A program made the position numbers and the translations under genes. Under the pieces are notes generated by a model that saw only the letters and a list, made by a program, of their open reading frames with translations, searched no databases and was not told the origin of the DNA. This document shows, one piece after another, positions 55,347-63,590 of a stretch of 64,000 nucleotides of DNA; within the stretch, counting starts at the first letter, position 1, and each line of letters starts with the position of its first letter. The stretch comes from Microbacterium testaceum. Its GTDB lineage: Bacteria > Actinomycetota > Actinomycetes > Actinomycetales > Microbacteriaceae. The stretch covers positions 1 through 64,000 of the forward strand of contig NZ_LDRU01000023.1 in the NCBI RefSeq assembly GCF_001476285.1. Reading direction: 5' to 3'.

Positions 55347-56213
55347 TCACTTCACCGCCCCGGCGTACAGACCGCTGACGAAGAAGCGCTGCGCGAAGAC
55401 GAACAGCAGCAGGATCGGCAGGCTCATGATGAGCACCGCGGCCATGATGTTGCCCCAGTCGGCCAGGTACTGCGCCTTGAAGTAGAGCACGCCGGTGGTC
55501 AGAGTCCGCTTCGAGGGGTCGGTGAGCAGCAGCTGCGGAACAAGGTAGTCGTTCCACACACCGACGCCCTGCAGCACCCAGAACGTCGCGATCGCGGGGC
55601 GCGCGAGCGGGAGGAAGATCCGACGGAAGAGGGTGAAGTACCCGGCGCCGTCGATGACCGCCGCCTCGACGATCTCTTTCGGCACCTGACGCATGAAGGC
55701 CGCCATGAGGAACACGCCGAACGGCAGGGCACCGGCGATGTAGATCAGGATGACGCCGGCGTAGTTGTTGATCAGGCCGAGATCGCGCACCACACGGAAC
55801 TGCGGCACGAGCGCGAGCTGCATGGGCAGGAAGATCCCGGCCGCGAGCAGCAGATACACGCCCGAGCCGATGCGCGTGGCCTGGCGCACGATCGCGTACG
55901 ACGCGAGGGCCGCGACGAAGGTGGCGATCGTCATGCTCGAGACCGTGAGCAGCACCGAGTTGAAGAAGAGGTTGGTGAAGCCGGCATCCTGCCACGAGGT
56001 GACGAAGTTGTCGAAGGTCGGGGACTGCGGCAGCCCGGTGGGGTTCGTCAGGACCTCGAGGTTCGGCTTGAACGCCGTGATGACGATGATGACGATCGGG
56101 TAGATCATCGCGATGCTGAGCACGATCAGCAGCAGGTTGATCGGGAGGCGGCGGGCCAAGCGGAGCATCGACCGGGAATCGAAGCGTGAGCGCGCGGGCG
56201 CGTGCGTGGTCAT
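55347..56213 (-). CDS. ABC sugar permease, MalG type (second glycan locus)
   Basis: A 288-residue membrane protein with six helices (first near 22-45) and the EAA loop VEAAVIDGAGYFTLFRRIFLPL. The start ATG at 56213 is preceded by GAGGAGGGCAACCG and overlaps the upstream permease stop as ATGA; the longer frame to 57578 lies inside other genes. It forms the channel with the MalF-type partner for one or both binding proteins encoded upstream. Confidence 0.93.
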   Translation of the reverse strand: MTTHAPARSRFDSRSMLRLARRLPINLLLIVLSIAMIYPIVIIVITAFKPNLEVLTNPTGLPQSPTFDNFVTSWQDAGFTNLFFNSVLLTVSSMTIATFVAALASYAIVRQATRIGSGVYLLLAAGIFLPMQLALVPQFRVVRDLGLINNYAGVILIYIAGALPFGVFLMAAFMRQVPKEIVEAAVIDGAGYFTLFRRIFLPLARPAIATFWVLQGVGVWNDYLVPQLLLTDPSKRTLTTGVLYFKAQYLADWGNIMAAVLIMSLPILLLFVFAQRFFVSGLYAGAVK

Positions 56214-57199
56214 CGGTTGCCCTCCTCGGCGGCGACGCGGTTGTTGAGTCTGTTCTGCACGGCCGCGATCGCGATGAGCACGATCAGGACCAGCACGGCC
56301 ATCGCCGAGGCGTAGCCGAAGTTGTTGTTGACCAGGCCCTCTTGGAACACCTGGGTCATGAACAACTGGGTCGAGTTGCCCGGCCCGCCTCTCGTCATCA
56401 GGTAGACGGTGTCGAAGGCTCGCAGCGCGCCGTTGATCGACAGCACGAGCACGAGTCCGATCGAGGGGATCATGAGTGGGATCGTGATGAAGCGCATCGC
56501 CTTCCATCCCCGCGCGCCGTCGACCTTGGCCGCCTCGAGGATCTCGCCGGGGATGGTCGAGAGTCCCGCGAGGAAGATGACGACGTTGAAGCCGAGCCCG
56601 CTCCACAGGTCGACGAGGATGACGCTGTACAGGGCGAGGTCGTAGTTGCCGAGCCAGTCCTGCGCGAGACCTCCGAGCCCGATGCTGCGCAGCAGCGTGT
56701 TGAACGTGCCCGTGGTGGGGTCGTACATGAAGCTCCACGTGAACACGATCGCCACGGGGGAGATGACCATCGGCGCGAAGAAGATCGCGCGGTAGATGTT
56801 GCCGAGCCGGAGCTGGCGGTGCAGGAGCACGGCGATGAGGAACGCGAGGATCGTCTGCACGATGATCTTGAAGAACCCGTAGATCGCGGTGTTCCCGATC
56901 GCCTCCATGAGCACCGGGTCGCCCGAGAAGATCCGCACGAAGTTGTCGGCACCGACGAAGTCCCACGCGCGATTGAACCCGCGGGCGTCGGTGAAGCTCG
57001 CGACGATCACCTGCCCCATCGGGTACACCGTGAACACGGTGTAGAGGATCAGCGCGGGAGCGACGGCGATCCAGAACTTGCCCGCCGTCGACCGACCGGT
57101 CCACAGGCGCGCCTTCAGCGAGCGCGTCGTCACCGCCTGGGTGGCGGTGGGGTCGTCCAGGGCGAGGACCCGCGGGTCCTCGACGCGTGTACTGCTCAT
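56210..57199 (-). CDS. ABC sugar permease, MalF type (second glycan locus)
   Basis: A 329-residue membrane protein; about 35 cytoplasmic residues precede the first of six helices, and the EAA loop reads ILEAAKVDGARGWKAMRFITIPLM. The ATG at 57199 overlaps the DUF6259 gene stop (ATGA), so it is co-translated with that gene. No ATPase gene is in the locus, as is usual for actinobacterial importers that share one ATPase. Confidence 0.92.
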   Translation of the reverse strand: MSSTRVEDPRVLALDDPTATQAVTTRSLKARLWTGRSTAGKFWIAVAPALILYTVFTVYPMGQVIVASFTDARGFNRAWDFVGADNFVRIFSGDPVLMEAIGNTAIYGFFKIIVQTILAFLIAVLLHRQLRLGNIYRAIFFAPMVISPVAIVFTWSFMYDPTTGTFNTLLRSIGLGGLAQDWLGNYDLALYSVILVDLWSGLGFNVVIFLAGLSTIPGEILEAAKVDGARGWKAMRFITIPLMIPSIGLVLVLSINGALRAFDTVYLMTRGGPGNSTQLFMTQVFQEGLVNNNFGYASAMAVLVLIVLIAIAAVQNRLNNRVAAEEGNR

Positions 57200-59265
57200 A
57201 GCGATCCAATCGAGTCGAGAGAGGGGATGACGACGGTCGCGCTCCGGGCGGGCACATCGACGCGCCCGTCCGAGACCGGCGCGCGGAGCCCGTCGAGGTC
57301 GTCGGTCTCGGCGTCGCCGAGGCCGGGGAGATGCAGGGAGAGCACCTCGTCGCCATAGTTGGCCACGACGAGGGCGCGGCCACCGTCGTCCCCCTCCCAC
57401 ACGGTGAGGAGGTCGTGGACGGAACCGTCCGGCCGGAGGGCGACGACGTCGTGATCGACGACGAGGCGCCCGTTCCACAGGCGATCGAGGTGACGATCGC
57501 GCAGGGCGTCGGCCTGTCGGGCGAGCGAGACGGTCGCGGGCATGTCGCCCGGCCGCCCCTTGAAGTTGTAGGGCTCAAGGCTCATCGCGTAGCCGTAGAG
57601 GAGGCACTGCGCGACCATCGAGCGGTCGTCGAACCCGGTGAGCGCGGTCACGATGCGGGCGTCGGGGCGCAGCTGGCGGCCGAGCGGGCGGTGCGTCGGC
57701 GAGGCGCTGCGGAAGTACGACACGTCGTAGTGGGCGAACTGGTCGTCGTACGCGCCCTCGGCGGCGATGACGAACGTGTCGGCGCGGTCGCCGAGTCCCG
57801 CGCGGATGTCCTCGACGAAGGCGGCATCCCACGTGAACGCGCTGGCACCCACGGGGTGGCCGTGATCGTCGGCGAAGCACAGCAGGGCACGCCCGTGATA
57901 GAGCGATTCGTCGGCCAGGATGCCATCGGCCCCCCACGCGGCCATCTCGGCGACCTCGTCGGCGAAGCGCCGCCGCAGCGCCTCGACGCCGAAGCACAGC
58001 GGCACGTACCAGGGGGTGTTGATGCCGTAGCGCTTGCGGGACGAGTGGTACACCGGGCCGGGCTGGGCGTACGGCTGACCGTTCGGGTCGCGCGAGACGA
58101 ACGGCTCGAGCTCGTCCCACAGCGGTCCGGGCTTCTCGACCCACACGTACTTCACGTACAGGACGGTGGCGACGTCGAGCTCACGCGCGCGATCGAGCGC
58201 GCGGCGCAGTCCCGCCTCGCCTCCGAGCTTGGCGGCGGGTCGGTGCTGCGGGACGAGACCGTCCTGGCCGCCCTCGTTCCAGCCGACGATCTGGATCGCG
58301 CCGATGCCCTCGCGCGCGCACTCCTCGATGATGTCGACGAGGGCGTCGAAGTCGTACCGGGGTTCGCCCTCGGTCGACATGAGTTGCACCTGCAGCCACG
58401 AGCGCGGCTCTCGGAGCCAGGATGCCGCGCTCCGCCGCGTCGGGTCCTGGGTGGGCAGGTACGCGTCGAGACCGCGCTCCCACTCCCCCGAGAACGGGAC
58501 GACGGCCATCTCAGGCAGGTCGGCTCCGACGCCGTCTCCCGCGGGGAAGTGGATCGCGTCGAGAGTCACGGCCGCATCCGCCGCCGCCGTGCGACGCAGG
58601 CTGTCGGCGAAGCCGGGCACGAGGCTCGCGCGCCACCCGATGAAGGCGAGAGTGCGCGCGGCCGGCTGCACCGTGACCCCGCCGGTCTCGCTCGCCAGCA
58701 CCACGAAGGGCGATGTCGGCGTGCCCACCAGCTCGGGCCGCAGGTTGCCGCTGGCGTAGTCGGGGTACAGCGTCCCCCAGTACGGGGCGTTGGAGTCGAA
58801 CACGGGCAGCAGCGACACGCGGGTGCCCGTGGAGTAGTCGACCCCGCGGAGCTCGAGCGCGCCCTCGACCGGACGGATGCCGCCGAGCGAGGGGAAGCGC
58901 ACGGCCTCCACGCCGCCCTCGTCGAGGTGGAACGACAGCGACAGCCGCAGGGCCCCGTTGCGAACGCGCGCGTCGACGCCGATCTCGCCCGCGAGCCGCT
59001 CGCCCGCGGAGGTCACGGGGTCGCGCCACACCAGACGCAGCGCGCCGTCGCCCTCACGCTCGACGTTCGTGAGCGTCTGCGCCGCCGTCTCGACGACGAC
59101 CGTCCGGTCGCCGCCCCGCGGAATCTCGAGCACGAACAGTGACGGTCGCCCGCCAGCGAGGGGTGCGAGACCGGTGTTCGGGCCGTCGAGGGCGAGCAGT
59201 CCGCCCGTCTGGGGGTCGAACGTCGCGGTGGTGCGATCATCGGTGATCGTCAGCAGGGAGGTCAC
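57196..59265 (-). CDS. DUF6259 glycoside-hydrolase-like protein
   Basis: A 689-residue protein with an N-terminal beta-sandwich (about 1-270), a TIM-barrel-like middle part with SWLREPRSWLQVQLMSTEGEP, DIIEECAREGIGAIQIVGWNEGGQD and WGADGILADESLYHG (candidate acidic catalytic residues), and a C-terminal beta domain. This matches the DUF6259 family, found in carbohydrate loci and resembling GH36-type enzymes, but no activity is established as far as I know. I chose the GTG at 59265, seven bases after GAGGA; another GTG two codons upstream also fits. Confidence 0.78.
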   Translation of the reverse strand: MTSLLTITDDRTTATFDPQTGGLLALDGPNTGLAPLAGGRPSLFVLEIPRGGDRTVVVETAAQTLTNVEREGDGALRLVWRDPVTSAGERLAGEIGVDARVRNGALRLSLSFHLDEGGVEAVRFPSLGGIRPVEGALELRGVDYSTGTRVSLLPVFDSNAPYWGTLYPDYASGNLRPELVGTPTSPFVVLASETGGVTVQPAARTLAFIGWRASLVPGFADSLRRTAAADAAVTLDAIHFPAGDGVGADLPEMAVVPFSGEWERGLDAYLPTQDPTRRSAASWLREPRSWLQVQLMSTEGEPRYDFDALVDIIEECAREGIGAIQIVGWNEGGQDGLVPQHRPAAKLGGEAGLRRALDRARELDVATVLYVKYVWVEKPGPLWDELEPFVSRDPNGQPYAQPGPVYHSSRKRYGINTPWYVPLCFGVEALRRRFADEVAEMAAWGADGILADESLYHGRALLCFADDHGHPVGASAFTWDAAFVEDIRAGLGDRADTFVIAAEGAYDDQFAHYDVSYFRSASPTHRPLGRQLRPDARIVTALTGFDDRSMVAQCLLYGYAMSLEPYNFKGRPGDMPATVSLARQADALRDRHLDRLWNGRLVVDHDVVALRPDGSVHDLLTVWEGDDGGRALVVANYGDEVLSLHLPGLGDAETDDLDGLRAPVSDGRVDVPARSATVVIPSLDSIGSL

Positions 59266-59288
59266 AAGCACATCCTCGTTCTCGTCGT

Positions 59289-59302
59289 GTAGCCATACTA
59301 CA
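59289..59302 (-). promoter_or_regulatory. GTAG-N5-CTAC box upstream of the DUF6259 gene
   Basis: On the minus strand the sequence TGTAGTATGGCTAC lies 24 bases before the start. Twelve of its 14 bases match the box before the binding-protein gene at 62162-62175. The dyad TGTAG-N5-CTACA is perfect here, and the inner TAGTAT resembles a -10 hexamer. Confidence 0.5.
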
Positions 59303-59408
59303 TCTTCTGGTCGATACTGCCGCTGTCGATGCAGAATCCGTCGCCGCTGCAGCTGTTTCGCGTAGCCGCGCTACCGCCGGAGCGGGTGGCATCCCCTCCC
59401 TCCGCAAA

Positions 59409-59473
59409 TTCGGGGCGTGTTCTGTCGCTCGGGGCAGGGATTCACCCGCCCCAAACGGAGAAACACGCCCCGA
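59409..59473. repeat. Imperfect palindrome, REP-like
   Basis: TTCGGGGCGTGTT (59409-59421) and AACACGCCCCGAA (59461-59473) are perfect complements, and the inner GGGGC/GCCCC also pairs, giving a long interrupted hairpin between two genes on the same strand. It resembles in style, but not sequence, the palindrome at 33787. It may also end the transcript of the binding-protein gene at 59508. Confidence 0.65.
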
Positions 59474-59507
59474 ACCCGAGGCGACGGGACCGGCGACCCG
59501 TCGCGGA

Positions 59508-60773
59508 TCAGTCGGCGTTCGCCCGAACCTCGACGAGTGCGGCGTCGAGTTCGTCGATCACCGTGTCGACGTCACTGCGCCCGGCGATGAGGTTCTGCAT
59601 GCCGACGAGGAGCGTCTCCTGCAGCTGCGGGTGCGCGGGGATGACGACGGGGCGGAACGTCTTGCCCTCCCACGCCGCGACCATGTCGGGGAAGAGCGGG
59701 TCGTTCGCCGAGACGTCGATACCCTCCGTGGTGGGGAACGCCTTCACCGAGGTGAGGAAGTCGGTGTACACCTCGTCCTGGAAGAAGAAGTCGATGAAGC
59801 TCTCGGCCGCGTCGACGCGGTCGTTGCCGGGGTTGATCCCCCACGCGACCAGGTAGCTCCCCCACATGTCGGCGACGTCGGCGTCGAGGGTGGGGAAGTT
59901 CATGTAGCCGGGCTCCACGCCCGCCGCACGCGCGTCGGAGAGGATCCAGGTCGCGGGGAACATCGCCGCCTGCCCGCTGAGGAAGGCCGACTTCGCGGCC
60001 GACTGGTTCGTCCCGAGCGGGTCGGGCATGTAGGCCGGAACGAGATCCTTCACGACCTCGAGCGATTCGGCGTAGCCGGGGATGTCCGCGAAGGTCTTCT
60101 CTCCGGCGAGCAGCTCCTCGATGGCACCCGGGTCGTCGGGGAAGACGTGCTGCGCCATCGCGTAGTACGCGATGAACTGCGGCCACCAGCTGTCCTGAGC
60201 GCTCATCGCGATCGGCGTGATGCCCGCGGCCGACAGCTTCTCGGCCGCGGCCTTCAGCTCGGTGTAGGTCTGCGGAACCTCGGCGATGCCCGCCTTCTCG
60301 AACAGCGCGGTGTTGTAGATGATGCCGTTGCCCGACTGCGAGATGGGCACCGAGTACGCGGCATCCCCGTCCGCTCCCCGGCGGGCTTCCTGTGCCGCCG
60401 CGTCGTCGAGACGGGAGAAGAAATCGGCACCCGAGAGGTCGGTGGCGAAGCCGTCGCGGACGAAGTCGGTGAGGTTCTTCGGATCGAACCCGTAGACGTC
60501 GGGCCCGGCACCGCCGGACAGGCGCGTCTTGAGGACGTTGTCGTAGTCGTTCGTGTTGACGAACTCGGCGTTCACCGTGATGCCGGGGTTCTCGGCTTCG
60601 AACGCGTCGATGACCTTCTCATAGGCCTTCTGCGTGTCGCCGCCGTCGCCCCACATGAGGAAGCTGAGAGTGGTCGTGTCGCTCGAGCCGGCTTGGCATC
60701 CGGTGAGGGATGCCAGGGCCAGGGCGCTCAGCGCCGTCGCGGTCGTGACTGTCAGGGCGAGGGAACGAGGCAT
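59508..60773 (-). CDS. ABC sugar-binding lipoprotein, paralogue B
   Basis: A 421-residue family 1 solute-binding protein with lipobox LTGC (Cys26) and the segment LSFLMWGDGGDTQKAYEKVI. It is clearly a tandem paralogue of the protein encoded just upstream, which shares NTNDYDN, LKTRLSGGAGPD, SGNGIIYN, AMSAQD and AMFPATWILSDAR. The ATG at 60773 has only a weak ribosome site, and an intrinsic terminator lies between the two genes, so it is probably expressed at a lower level or from its own promoter. Confidence 0.9.
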   Translation of the reverse strand: MPRSLALTVTTATALSALALASLTGCQAGSSDTTTLSFLMWGDGGDTQKAYEKVIDAFEAENPGITVNAEFVNTNDYDNVLKTRLSGGAGPDVYGFDPKNLTDFVRDGFATDLSGADFFSRLDDAAAQEARRGADGDAAYSVPISQSGNGIIYNTALFEKAGIAEVPQTYTELKAAAEKLSAAGITPIAMSAQDSWWPQFIAYYAMAQHVFPDDPGAIEELLAGEKTFADIPGYAESLEVVKDLVPAYMPDPLGTNQSAAKSAFLSGQAAMFPATWILSDARAAGVEPGYMNFPTLDADVADMWGSYLVAWGINPGNDRVDAAESFIDFFFQDEVYTDFLTSVKAFPTTEGIDVSANDPLFPDMVAAWEGKTFRPVVIPAHPQLQETLLVGMQNLIAGRSDVDTVIDELDAALVEVRANAD

Positions 60774-60795
60774 GGGGGATCGTCTTTCGAAAAGA

Positions 60796-60833
60796 GAACC
60801 GCCTCGCCCGGGCACTCCCGAGCGAGGCGGTTC
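60796..60833 (-). terminator. Intrinsic terminator between the two binding-protein genes
   Basis: GAACCGCCTCGC (60796-60807) pairs with GCGAGGCGGTTC (60822-60833), and on the minus strand TCTTTTCG follows. It would stop most transcripts from the upstream paralogue before the downstream genes. Confidence 0.8.
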
Positions 60834-60840
60834 GGTTGGT

Positions 60841-62103
60841 TCAGCCGTTGTTGGCGCGGTACTGCGCGAGGGCGGTGTCGAGGTCGCTCAGCACCTGCTC
60901 GGTGCTCTTCTGTCCGCTGATGATGTTCTGCAGCCCGACCAGGAGCGCGTCCTGGATGCTCGGGTCGGTGGGCGAGAACGCGGCGACGAAGGTCTTGCCC
61001 TCCCAGGCGGCCTGCATCTCGGGGAAGAGCGGGTCGACGTCGGCGCCGATCTCGACGTCCTTGGTGGTCGGGAACAGCTTCACCTTGTCGAGGAAGGCCT
61101 TGTAGGTGTCGTCCTGGAGGAAGAAGTCGAGGAACTTCTGCGAGGCGGCGAGCTTGGCATCCCCGTTGTTCGGGTTCAGGCCGAACCGCACCTGGTACGT
61201 GCCCCAGATGTCGTCGGACGGCTTGTCGACGGTCGGGAAGTTCATGTAGCCGAGGTCGAGGCCCGCCTCACGCGCGTCGGACAGGATCCACGTCGCGGGG
61301 AACATCGCCGCCTGCCCGCCGAGGAACGCCGACTGCGCAGCGGTCTGGCTCGTGCCGACCGGGTTGGGCATGTAGTACGGAGTGAGGTCCTTGACGACGT
61401 CGAGCGACTCGGCCCAGGCCTTGCTGTCGGAGAAGGTCGTCTTGCCCGCGGCCATCTCGGCGCCGAGCTCTTCGTTCGCGCCGTGCTCGGCGAGGGCGTA
61501 GTAGACGATGAACTGCGGCCACCAGTTGTCCTGCGCGCTCATCGCGAAGGGGATGATCCCGGCATCCGAGAGCTTCTTCGAGTCGGCCAGCAGTTCGGTG
61601 TAGGTCGTCGGCGGGGCGTCGATACCCGCCTTCTCGAACAGCGCCTTGTTGTAGATGATGCCGTTGCCCGAGAGCGAGATCGGCAGGTTGTAGGTGCCGC
61701 CGGCGCGCTGGCTGTCTTTCGCGGCCTCGGGGGTCAGCTTCGACAGGTAGCTCTCGCCCCCGTCGGAGAGATCGGCGGCGAAGCCGTCGGCGACGAAGGT
61801 GTCGATGTTGCCGAGGTCGAAACCGTAGATGTCGGGACCGGCTCCACCGGAGAGGCGGGTCTTGAGGATGTTGTCGTAGTCGTTCGTGTTGAAGAACTCG
61901 GCGTTGATCGTGATGTCGGGGTTCGCCGCCTCGAACTCGGTGATGACGTCTTCGTACGCCTTCTGCGTGTCGCCGCCGTCACCCCACATCAGGAAGCTGA
62001 GCTCGGTGGGACCGCCGCCGGCACCTCCCGCGCAGCCGCTCAGCGCGCCTACGGTGGTCAACGCGACCGCCGCTACCGCCGTGTGCCTCAGCCACTTCGT
62101 CAT
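60841..62103 (-). CDS. ABC sugar-binding lipoprotein, paralogue A
   Basis: A 420-residue family 1 solute-binding protein with lipobox LSGC (Cys24) and LSFLMWGDGGDTQKAYEDVI. It is closest to paralogue B, encoded next to it. The start ATG has GGGAG upstream. It is the first gene after the divergent promoter region that carries the GTAG-N5-CTAC box, and it is followed by a terminator, so it is probably made in excess over the permeases, as is common for binding proteins. Confidence 0.92.
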   Translation of the reverse strand: MTKWLRHTAVAAVALTTVGALSGCAGGAGGGPTELSFLMWGDGGDTQKAYEDVITEFEAANPDITINAEFFNTNDYDNILKTRLSGGAGPDIYGFDLGNIDTFVADGFAADLSDGGESYLSKLTPEAAKDSQRAGGTYNLPISLSGNGIIYNKALFEKAGIDAPPTTYTELLADSKKLSDAGIIPFAMSAQDNWWPQFIVYYALAEHGANEELGAEMAAGKTTFSDSKAWAESLDVVKDLTPYYMPNPVGTSQTAAQSAFLGGQAAMFPATWILSDAREAGLDLGYMNFPTVDKPSDDIWGTYQVRFGLNPNNGDAKLAASQKFLDFFLQDDTYKAFLDKVKLFPTTKDVEIGADVDPLFPEMQAAWEGKTFVAAFSPTDPSIQDALLVGLQNIISGQKSTEQVLSDLDTALAQYRANNG

Positions 62104-62161
62104 GGCCACTCCCTCATCTCCGTCGATCGTCGCGCGGCTCTTTCCGCGGAACGTGGTGTCG

Positions 62162-62175
62162 GTAGCAAGACTACA
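62162..62175 (-). promoter_or_regulatory. GTAG-N5-CTAC box upstream of binding-protein A
   Basis: On the minus strand TGTAGTCTTGCTAC lies 59 bases before the start; 12 of 14 bases match the box at 59289-59302. The inner TAGTCT could also be a -10 hexamer. Confidence 0.5.
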
Positions 62176-62186
62176 CAAAATCGGTT

Positions 62187-62205
62187 CATTCGCCCATATC
62201 GAATG
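62187..62205. promoter_or_regulatory. Inverted repeat CATTCG-N7-CGAATG
   Basis: Perfect six-base half-sites around an AT-rich spacer (CCCATAT), in the divergent gap between binding-protein A and the DUF3863 gene. It is a second candidate regulator site for this locus. Confidence 0.42.
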
Positions 62206-62234
62206 CGTAACGTCGCGCCATCGCACGATTATTG

Positions 62235-62247
62235 CTAGTGGAACTAC
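62235..62247. promoter_or_regulatory. Degenerate GTAG-N5-CTA box near the DUF3863 promoter
   Basis: CTAGTGGAACTAC reads GTAG-N5-CTAG on the minus strand, one base away from the dyad of the two stronger boxes. It lies 36 bases before the DUF3863 start and could serve the rightward genes. Confidence 0.35.
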
Positions 62248-62282
62248 GCAAACGCGCGCGGCGGCGGATAGGGTGAGGCCCC

Positions 62283-63590
62283 ATGCAGACACGCCCGCCC
62301 CTCGGCCGACGACTGACCATCAACACCATCGTCCGCCGCCACCAGATCGAGGCGACGAGAGACACCTCCCTCTGGGAAGACGAGACCGAACTCCACTCCG
62401 CAGCTCTCGTCGAGCGCTTCTCCGACGCTGTGCGCGGCGCGGTCCCCGACGCCTCTCTCACGTGGGCCCTCTCGTGGGGCGCCCTGACCGACGACTCCCC
62501 GCGCTACCGCGACATCCGCCGCACGCTCGCGCGTCTGGCCGCCGAGCACGGCGACGACATCACGTTCGTCCCCGGCGGCTTCTTCGCCAACCTCTACGGC
62601 ACGCGCGACGAGGTCGCTCGCGACATCTCCGACGCTGTCGACCTGCTCCACACCCACTTCGACCGTCCGACCACCGCGCTGGTCGCCGGGTTCCTCTCGG
62701 CCGCGAACATCGCGGGAGCGCGCGATCTCGGCATCCGGACCGTCCAGGGCAACATCTGGAGCCAGTTCGACATCGATCTGCAAGACGGCGACGGCTCGCT
62801 CGCATACCCCTACTACCCCTCCCGGAGCCACTTCCTCGTGCCCGGCCGCGGTGATGACCGCATCGACGCGGTCCAGCTCGATGGCTGGACGGTCGACCTC
62901 GTCGCCGCCCGCACCGCGGGCATGTCGTCCGACTACAACTCCCGACTCGGGCTCGGCCCCATCGAGACACTGCACCGCCTGCCGCGCGCCGACGCGCTCC
63001 GAGAATTGGATGCCACGAGCGAAGCGCACCTGAACGACCGCAACGTCGCGCGCAACGGCCTCGGCTGGCTGACCGTCAACTACGAGGTCAGCGAGGTCGC
63101 GCGCGGGCTCGCTCACGACCCCACCACCCTCGATGCCTGGGCAGGCTGGCTCGGGGGTCTGCGCGAGCGCTGGAGCGATCTCGAGGTGACCACGATCAGC
63201 CGGTTCGGCGACGAATGGCGCGCGCGTCACGCCGACAACGAGGACCTCGCGTACCTCCTGCAGCAGGCCGGCAGCGGCGTCCAGGCGTCGCGCGCGGGTG
63301 AGACGGTGACGTGGTTCATGTGCGCCGACTTCCGCCTCGGCGTCGTCCAGGTCGGCGACGCGGTCGAGGTGTTCGACTACACCTCCTATATCGGCGCTTT
63401 CGCCGAGCCGGCGGAACGCGGGGATCGGCGGTGGAGCCTGCTGGGCGAGATCAACCAGAAGCAGACGCGCCCGCAGGACCGGCCGGTGGCCCTGGCCGCC
63501 TTCCTCGCGCAGCACCCCGACGTCGACGCCGCCCTCGACCGTCACTGGGGCGATGCCCCCGAACTCCGCGAACTGCGAGACGCCGCATGA
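62283..63590 (+). CDS. DUF3863-like protein of a glycan locus
   Basis: A 435-residue protein without signal peptide. It starts with LGRRLTINTIVRRHQIEATRD, and continues with LTWALSWGALTDDSPRYRDIRRTLARLAAEHGDDITFVPGGFFANLYGTRDEV and VQGNIWSQFDIDLQDGDGS, which I associate with DUF3863, a family with a deacetylase- or TIM-barrel-like fold found in carbohydrate clusters. No activity is known to me. Its TGA overlaps the ATG of the rhamnosidase gene (ATGA), so the two are co-translated. Confidence 0.7.
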   Translation: MQTRPPLGRRLTINTIVRRHQIEATRDTSLWEDETELHSAALVERFSDAVRGAVPDASLTWALSWGALTDDSPRYRDIRRTLARLAAEHGDDITFVPGGFFANLYGTRDEVARDISDAVDLLHTHFDRPTTALVAGFLSAANIAGARDLGIRTVQGNIWSQFDIDLQDGDGSLAYPYYPSRSHFLVPGRGDDRIDAVQLDGWTVDLVAARTAGMSSDYNSRLGLGPIETLHRLPRADALRELDATSEAHLNDRNVARNGLGWLTVNYEVSEVARGLAHDPTTLDAWAGWLGGLRERWSDLEVTTISRFGDEWRARHADNEDLAYLLQQAGSGVQASRAGETVTWFMCADFRLGVVQVGDAVEVFDYTSYIGAFAEPAERGDRRWSLLGEINQKQTRPQDRPVALAAFLAQHPDVDAALDRHWGDAPELRELRDAA

